A stretch of 64,000 nt of DNA from positions 458,066 through 522,065 of the forward strand of contig NZ_LMEP01000022.1 in NCBI RefSeq assembly GCF_001426405.1, read 5' to 3'. Shown piece after piece: positions 25,745-33,695 of this stretch. The notes below the pieces were generated by a model. That model saw nothing but the letters and a program-made list of their open reading frames with translations, ran no database searches and had not been told where the DNA came from. This DNA comes from Streptomyces sp. Root1304 (GTDB lineage: Bacteria > Actinomycetota > Actinomycetes > Streptomycetales > Streptomycetaceae). Positions within the stretch are counted from its first letter, which is position 1; each line of letters begins with the position of its first letter. Both the position numbers and the translations under genes were made by a program.

Positions 25745-26620
25745 TCACAGCTCCTTGCGGAGATTCCGGAGAATCTCCTTCGTGCGTTGTGCAGTCGCGG
25801 CCTGAGCCGCCATGCGGTCCATGACCTCCAGGTGGGACGCCACCTCGGGGCGCGCGTCGAGATAGACGGCGCCGGTCAGGTACTCGCTGTAGACCATGTC
25901 CGGAAGTTCGGGCATGGCGAAGCGGAAGAGGACGAACGGTCCGTACGTCCCCGGGTGATGGCCGGAGGCGAACTCCGCGATCTGCAGGGTGACGTTCGGC
26001 AGCTCGGACGCTTCGAGCAGCCGGTCGAGCTGGTCGCGCATCACTTCGGGCCCGGCACCGACCGGTCGGCGGAACACCGTCTCGTCCATGATCACCCAGA
26101 ACTTGGGGGCGTCCTCCCTGGTCAGCAGGGACTGACGCTCCATCCGTAGGGCTACATGGCGTTCGGTGTCCTCGTCCTTGTCGGCATCGCTGCCGCCACC
26201 GACCGCCCCGCTGCGCAGAATGGCACGGGCGTACTCATCGGTCTGGAGCAGACCGGGGACGAACTGCGGTTCGTAGGCCCGGATGAGGCTCGCGGCCCCT
26301 TCCAGGCTCACGTACATGGAGAACCAGCCGGGCAGCACGTCGTGGAACCGCTGCCACCAGCCGGGGAGGTTCGCCTCCTCCGTGAGGGCGACGAAGCCCT
26401 CCGCCTCGGAGTCCGTGATCCCATACTCCTTCAGGAGGAGCTGCACGTACGGGACTTTCAGCGCGACCTCGGCGGTCTCCATGCGCCGGACGGTGGCCGG
26501 GGCCACCCGGAGGACCTTCGCGGCCTCTTCCCTCTTCAGGCCGGCACGCTCCCGCAGATCCTGCAGGCGCCTGCCGAGAACGACCTGTCCCACCGTGGGG
26601 GCGGACCGCGGCTCGCTCAC
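25745..26620 (-). CDS. XRE-family regulator with DUF5753 domain (second WhiJ-like)
   Basis: 291 aa. Helix-turn-helix at residues 15-65 (GRRLQDLRERAGLKREEAAK, VAPATVRRMETAE), then DUF5753 with FVPGLLQTDEYARAILRSG and LPNVTLQIAEFASGHHPG. GTG 26620 has GGGGAGG seven bases upstream, which settles the start; the extra 25 residues of the longer frame lie over the promoter. Divergent from an ATP-binding gene at 26835, mirroring the module at 1.8-3.5 kb. Confidence 0.93.
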   Translation of the reverse strand: MSEPRSAPTVGQVVLGRRLQDLRERAGLKREEAAKVLRVAPATVRRMETAEVALKVPYVQLLLKEYGITDSEAEGFVALTEEANLPGWWQRFHDVLPGWFSMYVSLEGAASLIRAYEPQFVPGLLQTDEYARAILRSGAVGGGSDADKDEDTERHVALRMERQSLLTREDAPKFWVIMDETVFRRPVGAGPEVMRDQLDRLLEASELPNVTLQIAEFASGHHPGTYGPFVLFRFAMPELPDMVYSEYLTGAVYLDARPEVASHLEVMDRMAAQAATAQRTKEILRNLRKEL

Positions 26621-26684
26621 TCTCAGACCTCCCCGACGCACTGTTTCGACGAGTGTGCCACGAAGCCGGGCCAGAGAGAACACA

Positions 26685-26720
26685 GCACTCTGCAATTTTC
26701 AGAGTGCCACTTGCCAAGTG
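26685..26720. promoter_or_regulatory. Two palindromes in the divergent promoter of the second module
   Basis: GCACTCTG (26685-26692) and CAGAGTGC (26700-26707) are a perfect 8-bp inverted repeat around an AT-rich 7-base spacer. Immediately downstream, CACTTG-C-CAAGTG (26708-26720) is a second perfect palindrome. Adjacent paired sites suggest cooperative binding of the XRE regulator (inference). Confidence 0.5.
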
Positions 26721-26834
26721 TCCGAGTCAGGAGGACAGTGTTCCGGTGAACCAGTACACGCTGCCGCCGTGCGCCACCGCGCCACGGCGACAGCGCCGTA
26801 CGGCAGTCCTGCCCACTGTTGTGAGGAACCGGTC

Positions 26835-27323
26835 GTGGCTTCTGGTAACGCGCAGCCTTCAGGTCTCATGAGCCCTCGAGCCCCTCGGGTCATGGCCCAG
26901 CGCCCGCAGCAGCACACCGATCCCGTCCGCCGTTTCGCCTTCGAGCTGCCGGCCCTCACCGCGTCGGTGGCGCGGGCCCGCAGGCTCGCGGAGGAGCGGC
27001 TGATCCTCTGGGGCTGCGGCCCCGGCATACGTGACACGGTCGCCCTGGTCGTCTCCGAGCTCGTCACCAACGCCGTGGTGCACACCGCCAGCGGCCGGGT
27101 GATCTGCGAGCTCCGCGAGGGCGAGGAGACACTGCGGATAGCCGTACGGGACGAGGGCGGGCCCGCGGGACCTCGGATACGCGACTGCGGTGAGGACGAG
27201 CGCGGCCGCGGCCTCCTCATCGTCGACGCGCTGTGCACCGCCTGGGGCGCCGACCGCACCGGACACGGCACCGCGCAGGTCGTCTGGGCGGAACTGGCCC
27301 ATGGCATGGGGGAACCGTGCTGA
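26835..27323 (+). CDS. ATP-binding protein (RsbW-like HATPase), intact
   Basis: 162 aa from GTG 26835, with GAGGA 7 bases upstream. The HATPase boxes are present: SELVTNAVVH (N-box Asn intact), RIAVRDEGGPAGP (G1 box) and ERGRGLLIVDALC (G2 box). Such small ATPases resemble anti-sigma kinases and accompany XRE-DUF397 pairs. It overlaps the next gene by 7 bp. The frame is open well upstream to 26283, but that stretch is antisense to the XRE gene. Confidence 0.88.
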   Translation: MASGNAQPSGLMSPRAPRVMAQRPQQHTDPVRRFAFELPALTASVARARRLAEERLILWGCGPGIRDTVALVVSELVTNAVVHTASGRVICELREGEETLRIAVRDEGGPAGPRIRDCGEDERGRGLLIVDALCTAWGADRTGHGTAQVVWAELAHGMGEPC

Positions 27324-27826
27324 GGTCGATGGCCACCCGCATGATCCCGCTGCTCCCCGGAGCCCGCAGGGCACACGGCGCACGCGTGCCGGAGCAGCTC
27401 CCCCGCACCCCCGGGCTCACCACCGGCCGCGGCCCCGCGGGCACGGCCCGCCCCCGCGATCTGGGCGCCACCCGCCTCGCCGTCCCCGTCGGCCTGCACA
27501 CCGGCCTCGGCTGCGACGCCGTCGGTGTCCCGGCCCGGTTCGGCTTCAAGATCCTCTCCCGCCTTCCCGCCAAGGGCTGCGTCTACGCCGACTCCGACTG
27601 GTGGTGGTGGCTGGTCCCGGCCGGCTCCGACCTGGACCTCACCTGGCCGCTGCCCGCCTGCTACGCCCCCGGCGCGGAGATCCCGGACCGCCGCCCCCGG
27701 CTCATCCACCACCCCGACGGCACCTCCCCCTACACACCGCCGATCCCGCTGTACCTGCTGGTCTGCCAGCTGACGGGGATCGCGCCCTCCTGGGGAGCGG
27801 TGCCCCCGGTGCGCAGCGCACTCTGA
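27317..27826 (+). CDS. Hypothetical protein co-transcribed with the ATP-binding gene
   Basis: 169 aa if the GTG at 27317 is used, overlapping the ATPase stop by 7 bp; ATG 27329 is the alternative. It contains ARFGFKILSRLPAKGCVYAD followed by SDWWWWLVPAGSDLDLTWP, reminiscent of the small prim-pol-like proteins of Streptomyces. I cannot assign a function. Translational coupling to the ATPase gene suggests a linked role in the second module. Confidence 0.65.
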   Translation: MLRSMATRMIPLLPGARRAHGARVPEQLPRTPGLTTGRGPAGTARPRDLGATRLAVPVGLHTGLGCDAVGVPARFGFKILSRLPAKGCVYADSDWWWWLVPAGSDLDLTWPLPACYAPGAEIPDRRPRLIHHPDGTSPYTPPIPLYLLVCQLTGIAPSWGAVPPVRSAL

Positions 27827-27860
27827 CGCGGACGGCCGGTGACGGCATAGGGTCGGGGAC

Positions 27861-28571
27861 ATGTTCTCCCCGCAGGGTCCGACCCTCCGCGAACTGACCG
27901 CCCAGGCGCTCTCCTCGGTGGAGCACGGCTACGACCTGCTCGCGGACAAGTTCGACGCGACCCCGTTCCGTACCTCCGACCGGCTGCTGACCGCGGTCAC
28001 CGAGTCGCTGGAGGCCCTCGGCCCCTTCGGTTCGGGGCTCGACGTCTGCTGCGGTACGGGGGCCGGGCTCGGTGTCCTCCGCTCGGTCTGCGCGGGGCCG
28101 GTCACCGGAGTCGACTTCAGCGCGGGCATGCTGGACCGGGCCCGCCTCGCCCACCCGGGCGCCGCCCTGGTCCGCGCCGACGCCCTGGCGCTGCCCTTCG
28201 GCCCGGTCTTCGACCTGGCGGTCAGCTTCGGCGCCTTCGGCCACTTCCTGCCGGAGGCCCAGCGCACCCTGTTCGCCCAGGTCCACGCCTCGCTCAAGCC
28301 CGGCGGCACCTTCGCCTTCCCCCTCCCGGCCCCGCCCCGGGTGGGCTCACGCCTCTACTGGATGCTGTGGGGCTTCGACGCGACGATGCGCGTCCGCAAC
28401 GCCGTCCTGCACCCCCCGTTCGTCATGTACTACCGGACCTTCCGCCTCGCGGACGTCCGCGACCGGCTGACGGAGGCGGGCTTCGAGGTCACCCTGACCC
28501 CCGTGGAATCCCTGGGACACAGGGAGGACGGCAGCCCACGGTGCCGGCTGGTGGTGGCACGGAAGGGCTGA
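27861..28571 (+). CDS. Class I SAM-dependent methyltransferase
   Basis: 236 aa. Rossmann motif I GLDVCCGTGAGLGVL, motif II TGVDFSAGMLDRAR and motif IV FDLAVSFGAFGHF followed by LKPGGTFAFPLP. No membrane segment. Substrate is unknown; the fold family includes small-molecule and quinone methyltransferases. It is on the same strand, 34 bp after the preceding gene. Confidence 0.88.
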   Translation: MFSPQGPTLRELTAQALSSVEHGYDLLADKFDATPFRTSDRLLTAVTESLEALGPFGSGLDVCCGTGAGLGVLRSVCAGPVTGVDFSAGMLDRARLAHPGAALVRADALALPFGPVFDLAVSFGAFGHFLPEAQRTLFAQVHASLKPGGTFAFPLPAPPRVGSRLYWMLWGFDATMRVRNAVLHPPFVMYYRTFRLADVRDRLTEAGFEVTLTPVESLGHREDGSPRCRLVVARKG

Positions 28572-28582
28572 GCGGGCCCCCG

Positions 28583-29239
28583 CTACCCGAGGGCGCCGCT
28601 CCAGAAGTCGGAGGGACGGTCGACGCCGACCTTCACCTCGACGTCGAGGACGGGCTTCCCACCGGAGGGCGGTACGTCGAAGACCCGCGCGAGTTCACGT
28701 CCCTGCCCGTCCCGGGCCGTCACGCGTACGAGGGACAGGTCCATCCGCTCGTCCGTGCCGTTGCGCACCGTGATCTCGACGGTCACGGCCTGGTTGCCCG
28801 CCGTGTGACCGGCCGAGCCCGATGACGGTGTGAAGGCGACCGGCGCGGACACGGTCACCTCCACGCCGTCCTCGTACCGCTGCGTCCTGCCGAAGGCGAG
28901 CACCTCACCGGAAGAACGCCCGGGGGTGGCGGAAGCCGGGGAGGAGGAGGAGGAGGCGGTGGTGGGCGGGGCGGACTTCGGCGGAGAGGCGGTGGGCGGC
29001 GCGGTCGCCACTCCCCCGGCGCGCCCGTCCCCGCCGAAGCCTCCCGCGCCGATCAGGACGCCCACGACGCCGACGACGAGGACGAGCCCGCTCATCAGGG
29101 CGATGAGCAGTCCCCGTCTCCGGGGTGGCAGGGGCTCCGACGGCGGGGGGCTCAGCGGGCCGGAGGGCGGCCCGTCCGGCGGGCGGCCACCGCTGCCGCC
29201 GTCGGTGGCGTTCGGTCCGGAGGTTCTTCCCTCGGCCAT
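28583..29239 (-). CDS. Membrane-anchored DUF4352-like protein
   Basis: 218 aa. A proline/glycine-rich cytoplasmic N-terminus (1-40) is followed by one membrane segment (44-66, RRGLLIALMSGLVLVVGVVG), a Ser/Thr/Pro-rich linker, and a C-terminal beta domain (EDGVEVTVSAPVAF, NQAVTVEITVRNGTDERMDL) of the DUF4352/telokin-like type. It is probably exposed outside the cell. Function unknown. Confidence 0.8.
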   Translation of the reverse strand: MAEGRTSGPNATDGGSGGRPPDGPPSGPLSPPPSEPLPPRRRGLLIALMSGLVLVVGVVGVLIGAGGFGGDGRAGGVATAPPTASPPKSAPPTTASSSSSPASATPGRSSGEVLAFGRTQRYEDGVEVTVSAPVAFTPSSGSAGHTAGNQAVTVEITVRNGTDERMDLSLVRVTARDGQGRELARVFDVPPSGGKPVLDVEVKVGVDRPSDFWSGALG

Positions 29240-29285
29240 GGCGTGCCTCCGCCGCTCGTACGACGGCTTCGGCCGCCGTACGGGT

Positions 29286-29639
29286 TCAGGCCTTCTTGAC
29301 CACGCTGGACTTGAGCTGCATGGCGCCGAAGCCGTCGATCCTGCAGTCGATGTCGTGGCCGTCGACGCCGTCGACCAGGCGGATGTTGCGCACCTTCGTG
29401 CCCGCCTTGATGCCGGACGGGTTGCCCTTCACCTTGAGGGCCTTGACGACGGTCACCGTGTCGCCGTCGTTCAGCACGTTGCCGACGGCGTCCTTGATCA
29501 CGCGCTCCCCGCCGGCCTCCGGCGCGCCCTCGGCGCCCGGGACCCACTCGTGGCCGCACTCGGGGCACACGACCAGGTTGTTCATCTCGTAGGTGTACTC
29601 GCTGGAGCACTGGGGGCAGGGGGGAATGTTCTCGATCAC
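29286..29639 (-). CDS. PhnA (YjdM) family zinc-ribbon protein
   Basis: 117 aa from GTG 29639. N-terminal zinc ribbon with CPQC and CPEC pairs (PPCPQCSSEYTYEMNNLVVC) and the conserved PhnA core DAVGNVLNDGDTVTVVKALK with KVKGNPSGIKAGTKVRNIRL. Named after the phosphonate locus of E. coli, but not itself a phosphonate-cleaving enzyme. The longer frame to 29795 runs into the tRNA and is rejected. Confidence 0.92.
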   Translation of the reverse strand: MIENIPPCPQCSSEYTYEMNNLVVCPECGHEWVPGAEGAPEAGGERVIKDAVGNVLNDGDTVTVVKALKVKGNPSGIKAGTKVRNIRLVDGVDGHDIDCRIDGFGAMQLKSSVVKKA

Positions 29640-29704
29640 GGTTCCAGGATAGGTGCTGCCCCCCGGCCAGGCTCCGGCCGATCGGCGCGGGTGCGGACAG
29701 ACGA

Positions 29705-29739
29705 AAAGTGCCGGTCGATTCGAGATCGACCGGCACTTT
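29705..29739 (-). terminator. Terminator hairpin of the tRNA-Leu gene
   Basis: Perfect 15-bp arms: AAAGTGCCGGTCGAT (29705-29719) pairs with ATCGACCGGCACTTT (29725-29739) around TCGAG. On the minus strand the stem starts 5 bases after the tRNA 3' end and is followed by a short T-run, so it terminates the tRNA transcript. Confidence 0.88.
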
Positions 29740-29743
29740 CCTC

Positions 29744-29831
29744 TGGTGTCCGAGGGGGGACTTGAACCCCCACGCCCGATAAAGGGCACTAGCACCTCAA
29801 GCTAGCGCGTCTGCCATTCCGCCACCCGGAC
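29744..29831 (-). tRNA. tRNA-Leu (anticodon GAG)
   Basis: 88 nt including an encoded CCA. On the minus strand the acceptor GTCCGGG pairs with the 3' CCTCGGAC strand (one G-T), the anticodon stem CTAGC/GCTAG closes the loop TTGAGGT, giving anticodon GAG, there is a long class II variable arm (GTGCCCTTTATCGGGCGT) and the T-arm GGGGGTTCAAGTCCCCC. It reads CUC/CUU codons. Confidence 0.96.
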
Positions 29832-30094
29832 AAGGTGTCTGGGCGACAGATGTAACTCTACCAGGGGTTTGAGGTGCCCTTCACCAGCATTTCCCGTGGT
29901 CAGTGCGGCGCGGCGGCCTCACGGGCCTTGATCCACTCGCCGGGGCCCGAGGTGCGTACCCAGAGTCACCGGACGGGTGCGCCGGGTGACTTCGGGGTGG
30001 TGGGAGCCAGGCGCCCCCCGACGCCGGCTCCGTGCACGCCACCCTGGCGAGAACCTCGCGGTCCAGGCCAATCCCCCGGCCCGAGTCCGTCAGG

Positions 30095-30823
30095 TCAGCG
30101 GACCTCGGTCAGGCGGGCGGAGACCACGACGTTCCCCTCGTAGCCGTTCGCCTCGGTGAACGTGCCGCCGCAGGTGATCAGACGCAGCTCGGGGGCGCCC
30201 GCGTCCCCGTAGACCCGTTCGGCGGGGAAGGCGTCCTTGGGGACGACCTCGACGCCGTACACGGTGAACACGGCCGTCCGGCCGTCGCGGCGGGCGATCT
30301 CCACCCGGTGTCCCTTGCCGACGGCACCGAGGTCGTAGAAGACGGCGCGGCCGTCGGGGGTGTCGACATGGCCGACGACCACGGCGGTGCCGCGTTCCCC
30401 GGGGGTGACCGCTCCGGAGAACCAGCCCGCGAGCCGGTCGTCCTCGGGCGGCGGCGCCTCGATCCAGCCGTCGGCGTCGAGGCCGACCTCGGTGACGGGG
30501 GCGTCGATCCGGACGGCCGGGACGCGGACCCCGACCGGCGTCGACGGGGGAAGCGGATCGGGTACGGAGGCGGGGAGGCCCACCGCCGCCGCCCGGGCAC
30601 CGTCGGGCGCCGCCGCGGCGAGGGGCTGCGGGGGGCCTTCGGCGCTGATCTCCTCCGTACCGCCGCGTACGAGGTGGACGCCGATCAGGAGGACGACCGC
30701 GATGACACCCCAGGCGCCGTGCCGGCCCGTACCGTCCGGGCGGGCCGCACCGGCTGCGCGGGCCGCGCCCGCTGGTCGGCCCGCGCCGTTCGGCCCGGCC
30801 GTGTCGTCGTCCGACCGCCGCAC
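30095..30823 (-). CDS. Class F sortase
   Basis: 242 aa from GTG 30823, with GAGGAGG upstream. Single N-terminal membrane anchor (about 38-52, AWGVIAVVLLIGVHLV), then a sortase beta-barrel with catalytic His152 (VVVGHVDTPDG) and Cys217 (LRLITCGG) and a C-terminal Arg-containing strand. Class F sortases are actinobacterial and poorly characterised; they are thought to attach surface proteins. The adjacent secreted protein gene at 30945, on the same strand, is the obvious candidate partner. Confidence 0.92.
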   Translation of the reverse strand: MRRSDDDTAGPNGAGRPAGAARAAGAARPDGTGRHGAWGVIAVVLLIGVHLVRGGTEEISAEGPPQPLAAAAPDGARAAAVGLPASVPDPLPPSTPVGVRVPAVRIDAPVTEVGLDADGWIEAPPPEDDRLAGWFSGAVTPGERGTAVVVGHVDTPDGRAVFYDLGAVGKGHRVEIARRDGRTAVFTVYGVEVVPKDAFPAERVYGDAGAPELRLITCGGTFTEANGYEGNVVVSARLTEVR

Positions 30824-30944
30824 GTCCGTCGTCCTCCTCGTCGCCCTGCACGCCGGCCGCCCCTGCACGGGGTGGCGCCCCTCCGTCCCGGACCTCGTCA
30901 CACCGGGGCGGAGGGGCCGTTTCAGGTCCCCCTGGCACCGGCCG

Positions 30945-31502
30945 TCAGGCGCGGCCGTCGGCGGCGCGGCGGCGGGTCAGAACGACGGCGGCGCCGAGCG
31001 CGCCGGCGATGAGCAGGACACCCGTGACGACCTCGGTGGCGCCCAGGCCCTCGGAGTCGGCGCCGGAGGCCGCGGCGGTGCCGTAGCCGGCCTTCACGCC
31101 CTTGTGCGCGCCGGTGGTCATGCCGTTGTCGTGCTCGGGCCGGGTCCCTCCCTGGTCGCCCTGGGCGATGGTGAGTTTGGTGGTGCCGCGCTCGCCCTTG
31201 CAGTCGAAGGTGATCTCGTACTGGGTGCCGGCCTTGGCGTCGAAGTCGACGGTCGCCGTGCCCGCGCGGCCCTCGTTGAGGGTGACGGTGTCGAACACCC
31301 CGGAGGTGACCGTCACCGACGGGACCTCGCAGCCGTCCGAGGTGAGGGTGACGGTGCCGCCGGGGGCGACCGTCGCGGGGGTGACCGAGAAGCCGAACGA
31401 CGTGATGTTGTGATTGCCCTCGTCCGCCAGGGCCGTCGGCGCGACCGCGACCACGGCGGCGGCGCTCAGCAGGGCGGCGGAAGCGGCACGTATCGCGCGC
31501 AT
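30945..31502 (-). CDS. Secreted cell-surface protein, candidate sortase partner
   Basis: 185 aa. Signal peptide (RAIRAASAALLSAAAVVAVA, cleavage near ALA-DEG). An immunoglobulin-like beta domain has two cysteines (SDGCEVPS, FDCKGERG) likely forming a disulfide. A C-terminal hydrophobic segment (EVVTGVLLIAGALGAAVVL) with basic tail RRRAADGRA follows, the layout of a wall-sorting signal, but no LPxTG-like motif is visible. ATG 31502 has GGAGG upstream. The sortase gene follows on the same strand. Confidence 0.85.
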   Translation of the reverse strand: MRAIRAASAALLSAAAVVAVAPTALADEGNHNITSFGFSVTPATVAPGGTVTLTSDGCEVPSVTVTSGVFDTVTLNEGRAGTATVDFDAKAGTQYEITFDCKGERGTTKLTIAQGDQGGTRPEHDNGMTTGAHKGVKAGYGTAAASGADSEGLGATEVVTGVLLIAGALGAAVVLTRRRAADGRA

Positions 31503-31643
31503 GGCGGTCCTCCAGATCACGCGAGGGCTCGGCCGCGGAGCGATTCCGGGGCCGGAAGACGATGACCCTCACCGCGATCGAAGCTAGGTCCGCCCCCGGT
31601 GCGCCGCCACCGGGCTCCGCCGAACGGGGCATGCCCGCGCCCG

Positions 31644-32594
31644 CTACGGAACGCGGACGACCTGTCCCGCGTAGGAGAGGTTTCCGCCGAAGCCGAAGAG
31701 CAGGACCGGCGCTCCGGTGGGGAGTTCGCCGCGCTCGACGAGCTTGGCCAGGGCGAGCGGGATGGAGGCGGCCGACGTGTTGCCGGAGTCGACGACGTCG
31801 CGGGCGACGATCGCGTTCACGGCGCCGATCTTCGCGGCGAGCGGCTCGATGATCCGCAGGTTGGCCTGGTGCAGGACCACGCCCGCGAGTTCCTCGGGGG
31901 CGATGCCGGAGCGCTCGCAGGCCTTGCGGGCGAGGGCCGGGAGCTGCTGGGTGGCCCAGCGGTAGACGCTCTGGCCCTCCTGGGCGAAGCGGGGCGGGGT
32001 GCCCTCGATCCGGACGGCGTTGCCCATCTCCGGGACGGAGCCCCACAGCACCGGGCCGATGCCGGGCACGGTCTGCTCCTCGTCCACGGCCTCGACGATC
32101 GCGGCGCCCGCGCCGTCGCCGACGAGGACGCAGGTGGTGCGGTCCGTCCAGTCGGCCACGTCGGACATCTTGTCGGCGCCGATCACCAGGACGCGGCGCG
32201 CGCCGCCCGCCCGTACCGCGTGGTCGGCGGTGGCCAGAGCGTGGGTGAAGCCGGCGCAGACCACGTTGAGGTCCATGGTCGCGGGCGAGGTCATGCCGAG
32301 GCGGGCGGCGACGCGGGCGGCCGTGTTGGGCGAGCGGTCGATGGCCGTGGAGGTGGCCACGAGGACGAGGTCGATGTCGTCCGGGGTGAGCCCCGCGGTG
32401 GCCAGGGCCTTGCCCGCCGCGTGGGCGGCGAGTTCGTCGACGGGTTCGTCGGGTCCGGCGATGTGCCGGGTGCGGATGCCGACCCTGCTCGTGATCCACG
32501 CGTCGTCGGTGTCGACCAACTCCGCGAGGTCGTGGTTGGTCAGCACCTTGGCGGGCTGGTAGTGCCCGAGCGCGGCAATGCGAGTGCCCGTCAT
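31644..32594 (-). CDS. Beta-ketoacyl-ACP synthase III family protein
   Basis: 316 aa, the usual FabH size. The catalytic triad is complete: Cys113 (LNVVCAGF), His242 (LHQANLRI) and Asn272 (DSGNTSAASIP). The C-terminal GFGGNLSYAGQVVR resembles the FabH GFGAGLTW end, but variant. FabH enzymes condense acyl-CoA with malonyl-ACP to start fatty acid synthesis. No other fab genes adjoin, so a secondary-metabolite or ketone-forming role is possible. The upstream region holds an imperfect palindrome, GTAACCGGTGAC. Confidence 0.9.
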   Translation of the reverse strand: MTGTRIAALGHYQPAKVLTNHDLAELVDTDDAWITSRVGIRTRHIAGPDEPVDELAAHAAGKALATAGLTPDDIDLVLVATSTAIDRSPNTAARVAARLGMTSPATMDLNVVCAGFTHALATADHAVRAGGARRVLVIGADKMSDVADWTDRTTCVLVGDGAGAAIVEAVDEEQTVPGIGPVLWGSVPEMGNAVRIEGTPPRFAQEGQSVYRWATQQLPALARKACERSGIAPEELAGVVLHQANLRIIEPLAAKIGAVNAIVARDVVDSGNTSAASIPLALAKLVERGELPTGAPVLLFGFGGNLSYAGQVVRVP

Positions 32595-32768
32595 ACCCGG
32601 GACCCCCTAGGTGGTTCGATCGTCCGGCAGGATTCCCCAGTCTTGCCAGCGACTCATGGGTAACCGGTGACGTAAACCACCAAGATTCCCCCGTACCGCT
32701 TGGCCGACCGTGACAAGGACCCGTGTGGGGCACGGCCCCCGCGCCCCGGGCCGCCCCCGTCGGCGGGG

Positions 32769-33152
32769 TCAGTTCTTCGGCGGGTCGATCATCTGGAGCG
32801 CGAGGGTCGCCGGGGGCGGGGCGAGACCGGGGCCGCCGGCCGCCGTCCAGGCGAGGATGTCGTCGAGGGCGTCCTCGTCGAGGGTGAAGGCGATCCAGGC
32901 GGCCTTGCCGCCGCGCCGCCGGCCCTCGGTGGAGGGCTGGACGACCACGATGTTGGCCTGGGCGCAGGGCCCGAGGCAGTCGCTGGTACGGACGGCGAGC
33001 CGGCCGCCGGAGGCCGCGGCGGCCGCCCTGAGGCGGGCGAGCTGCCCGCTGTGGTCGGTGCCGGGGTTCTTGCGGGCGTCGCCGCAGCAGCAGCCGCGGC
33101 AGACGACGAGGGAGCAGGGGCGGGCCCCGTACCGTATCGGGACCCGGGTCAC
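32769..33152 (-). CDS. 2Fe-2S thioredoxin-like ferredoxin
   Basis: 127 aa. N-terminal CSLVVCRGCCCGDARKNPG and RTSDCLGPCAQANIVVVQP carry the four-cysteine pattern of the thioredoxin-fold 2Fe-2S proteins (CobW-associated/NuoE-like). Its ATG overlaps the stop of the isochorismatase-fold gene by 4 bp (ATGA), so the two are translationally coupled. Probable electron carrier; redox partner unknown. Confidence 0.85.
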   Translation of the reverse strand: MTRVPIRYGARPCSLVVCRGCCCGDARKNPGTDHSGQLARLRAAAAASGGRLAVRTSDCLGPCAQANIVVVQPSTEGRRRGGKAAWIAFTLDEDALDDILAWTAAGGPGLAPPPATLALQMIDPPKN

Positions 33153-33670
33153 TCGGGGCCGTCCAGGGTGATCGCGGAGACCGGGGCGACGGTGCCGAGG
33201 CGGGGGAAGTCGAGTTCGACGGAGGCGTGGTGCTCCGCGGCGGTGAGCGCCGTCATGGCGTCCTCGGCGAAGACCAGGTCGTAGCCGAGGTCGCCGGCGG
33301 CGCGGGCGGTGGACTCGACGCCGAGGTTGGTGGCGATGCCGGCGAGGACGAGGGTGGTGGCGCCGAGGCCGGAGAGCAGTTCGTGGAGTCCGGTGTCGTG
33401 GAAGCCGCCGATGGTGCGCTTCACGACGACGGGTTCGCCCTCGTGGACGAGGTCCGCGACGAGCGCGCTGCCGGGCGGCTGGGCGTCGACGTTCGGCCGC
33501 TCGACGCGGATGTGGACGACGGGGGCGCCGGCCGCCCGGAAGGTGTCGGCGAGCCGGGCGGCGGCGGTGAGCACGTCGGTGCCGGGGCGGGGCGCGAGCG
33601 GCAGCGCGACGATGCGTTCCATGAGGTCGACGAGGACGAGCGCGGTGCGACCGGGATCGAGTGCGGGCAT
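33149..33670 (-). CDS. Isochorismatase-fold hydrolase lacking the catalytic cysteine
   Basis: 173 aa. The catalytic Asp15 (LVLVDLMERI) and Lys84 (VVVKRTIGGF) are present. In the nucleophile segment, cysteine hydrolases read GVATNVCVESTA but this protein reads GIATNLGVESTA, so Gly117 replaces Cys. True isochorismatases such as PhzD also lack the Cys and use Asp/Lys, so vinyl-ether hydrolysis is more likely than amidase activity. Coupled to the downstream 2Fe-2S gene. Confidence 0.85.
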   Translation of the reverse strand: MPALDPGRTALVLVDLMERIVALPLAPRPGTDVLTAAARLADTFRAAGAPVVHIRVERPNVDAQPPGSALVADLVHEGEPVVVKRTIGGFHDTGLHELLSGLGATTLVLAGIATNLGVESTARAAGDLGYDLVFAEDAMTALTAAEHHASVELDFPRLGTVAPVSAITLDGPE

Positions 33671-33695
33671 GGGAGCACCGTAGCGGCCCTGTTGA

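Noticed and set aside
26685..26707. CIRCE (HrcA) element
   Set aside because: The GCACTC/GAGTGC core is similar, but spacing is 11 rather than 9 and the TTA/TAA flanks are absent; no chaperone gene adjoins.
29832..30094. tRNA-associated integrated element
   Set aside because: No integrase and no repeat of the tRNA 3' end; the flank on the tRNA 3' side is an ordinary terminator and phnA.
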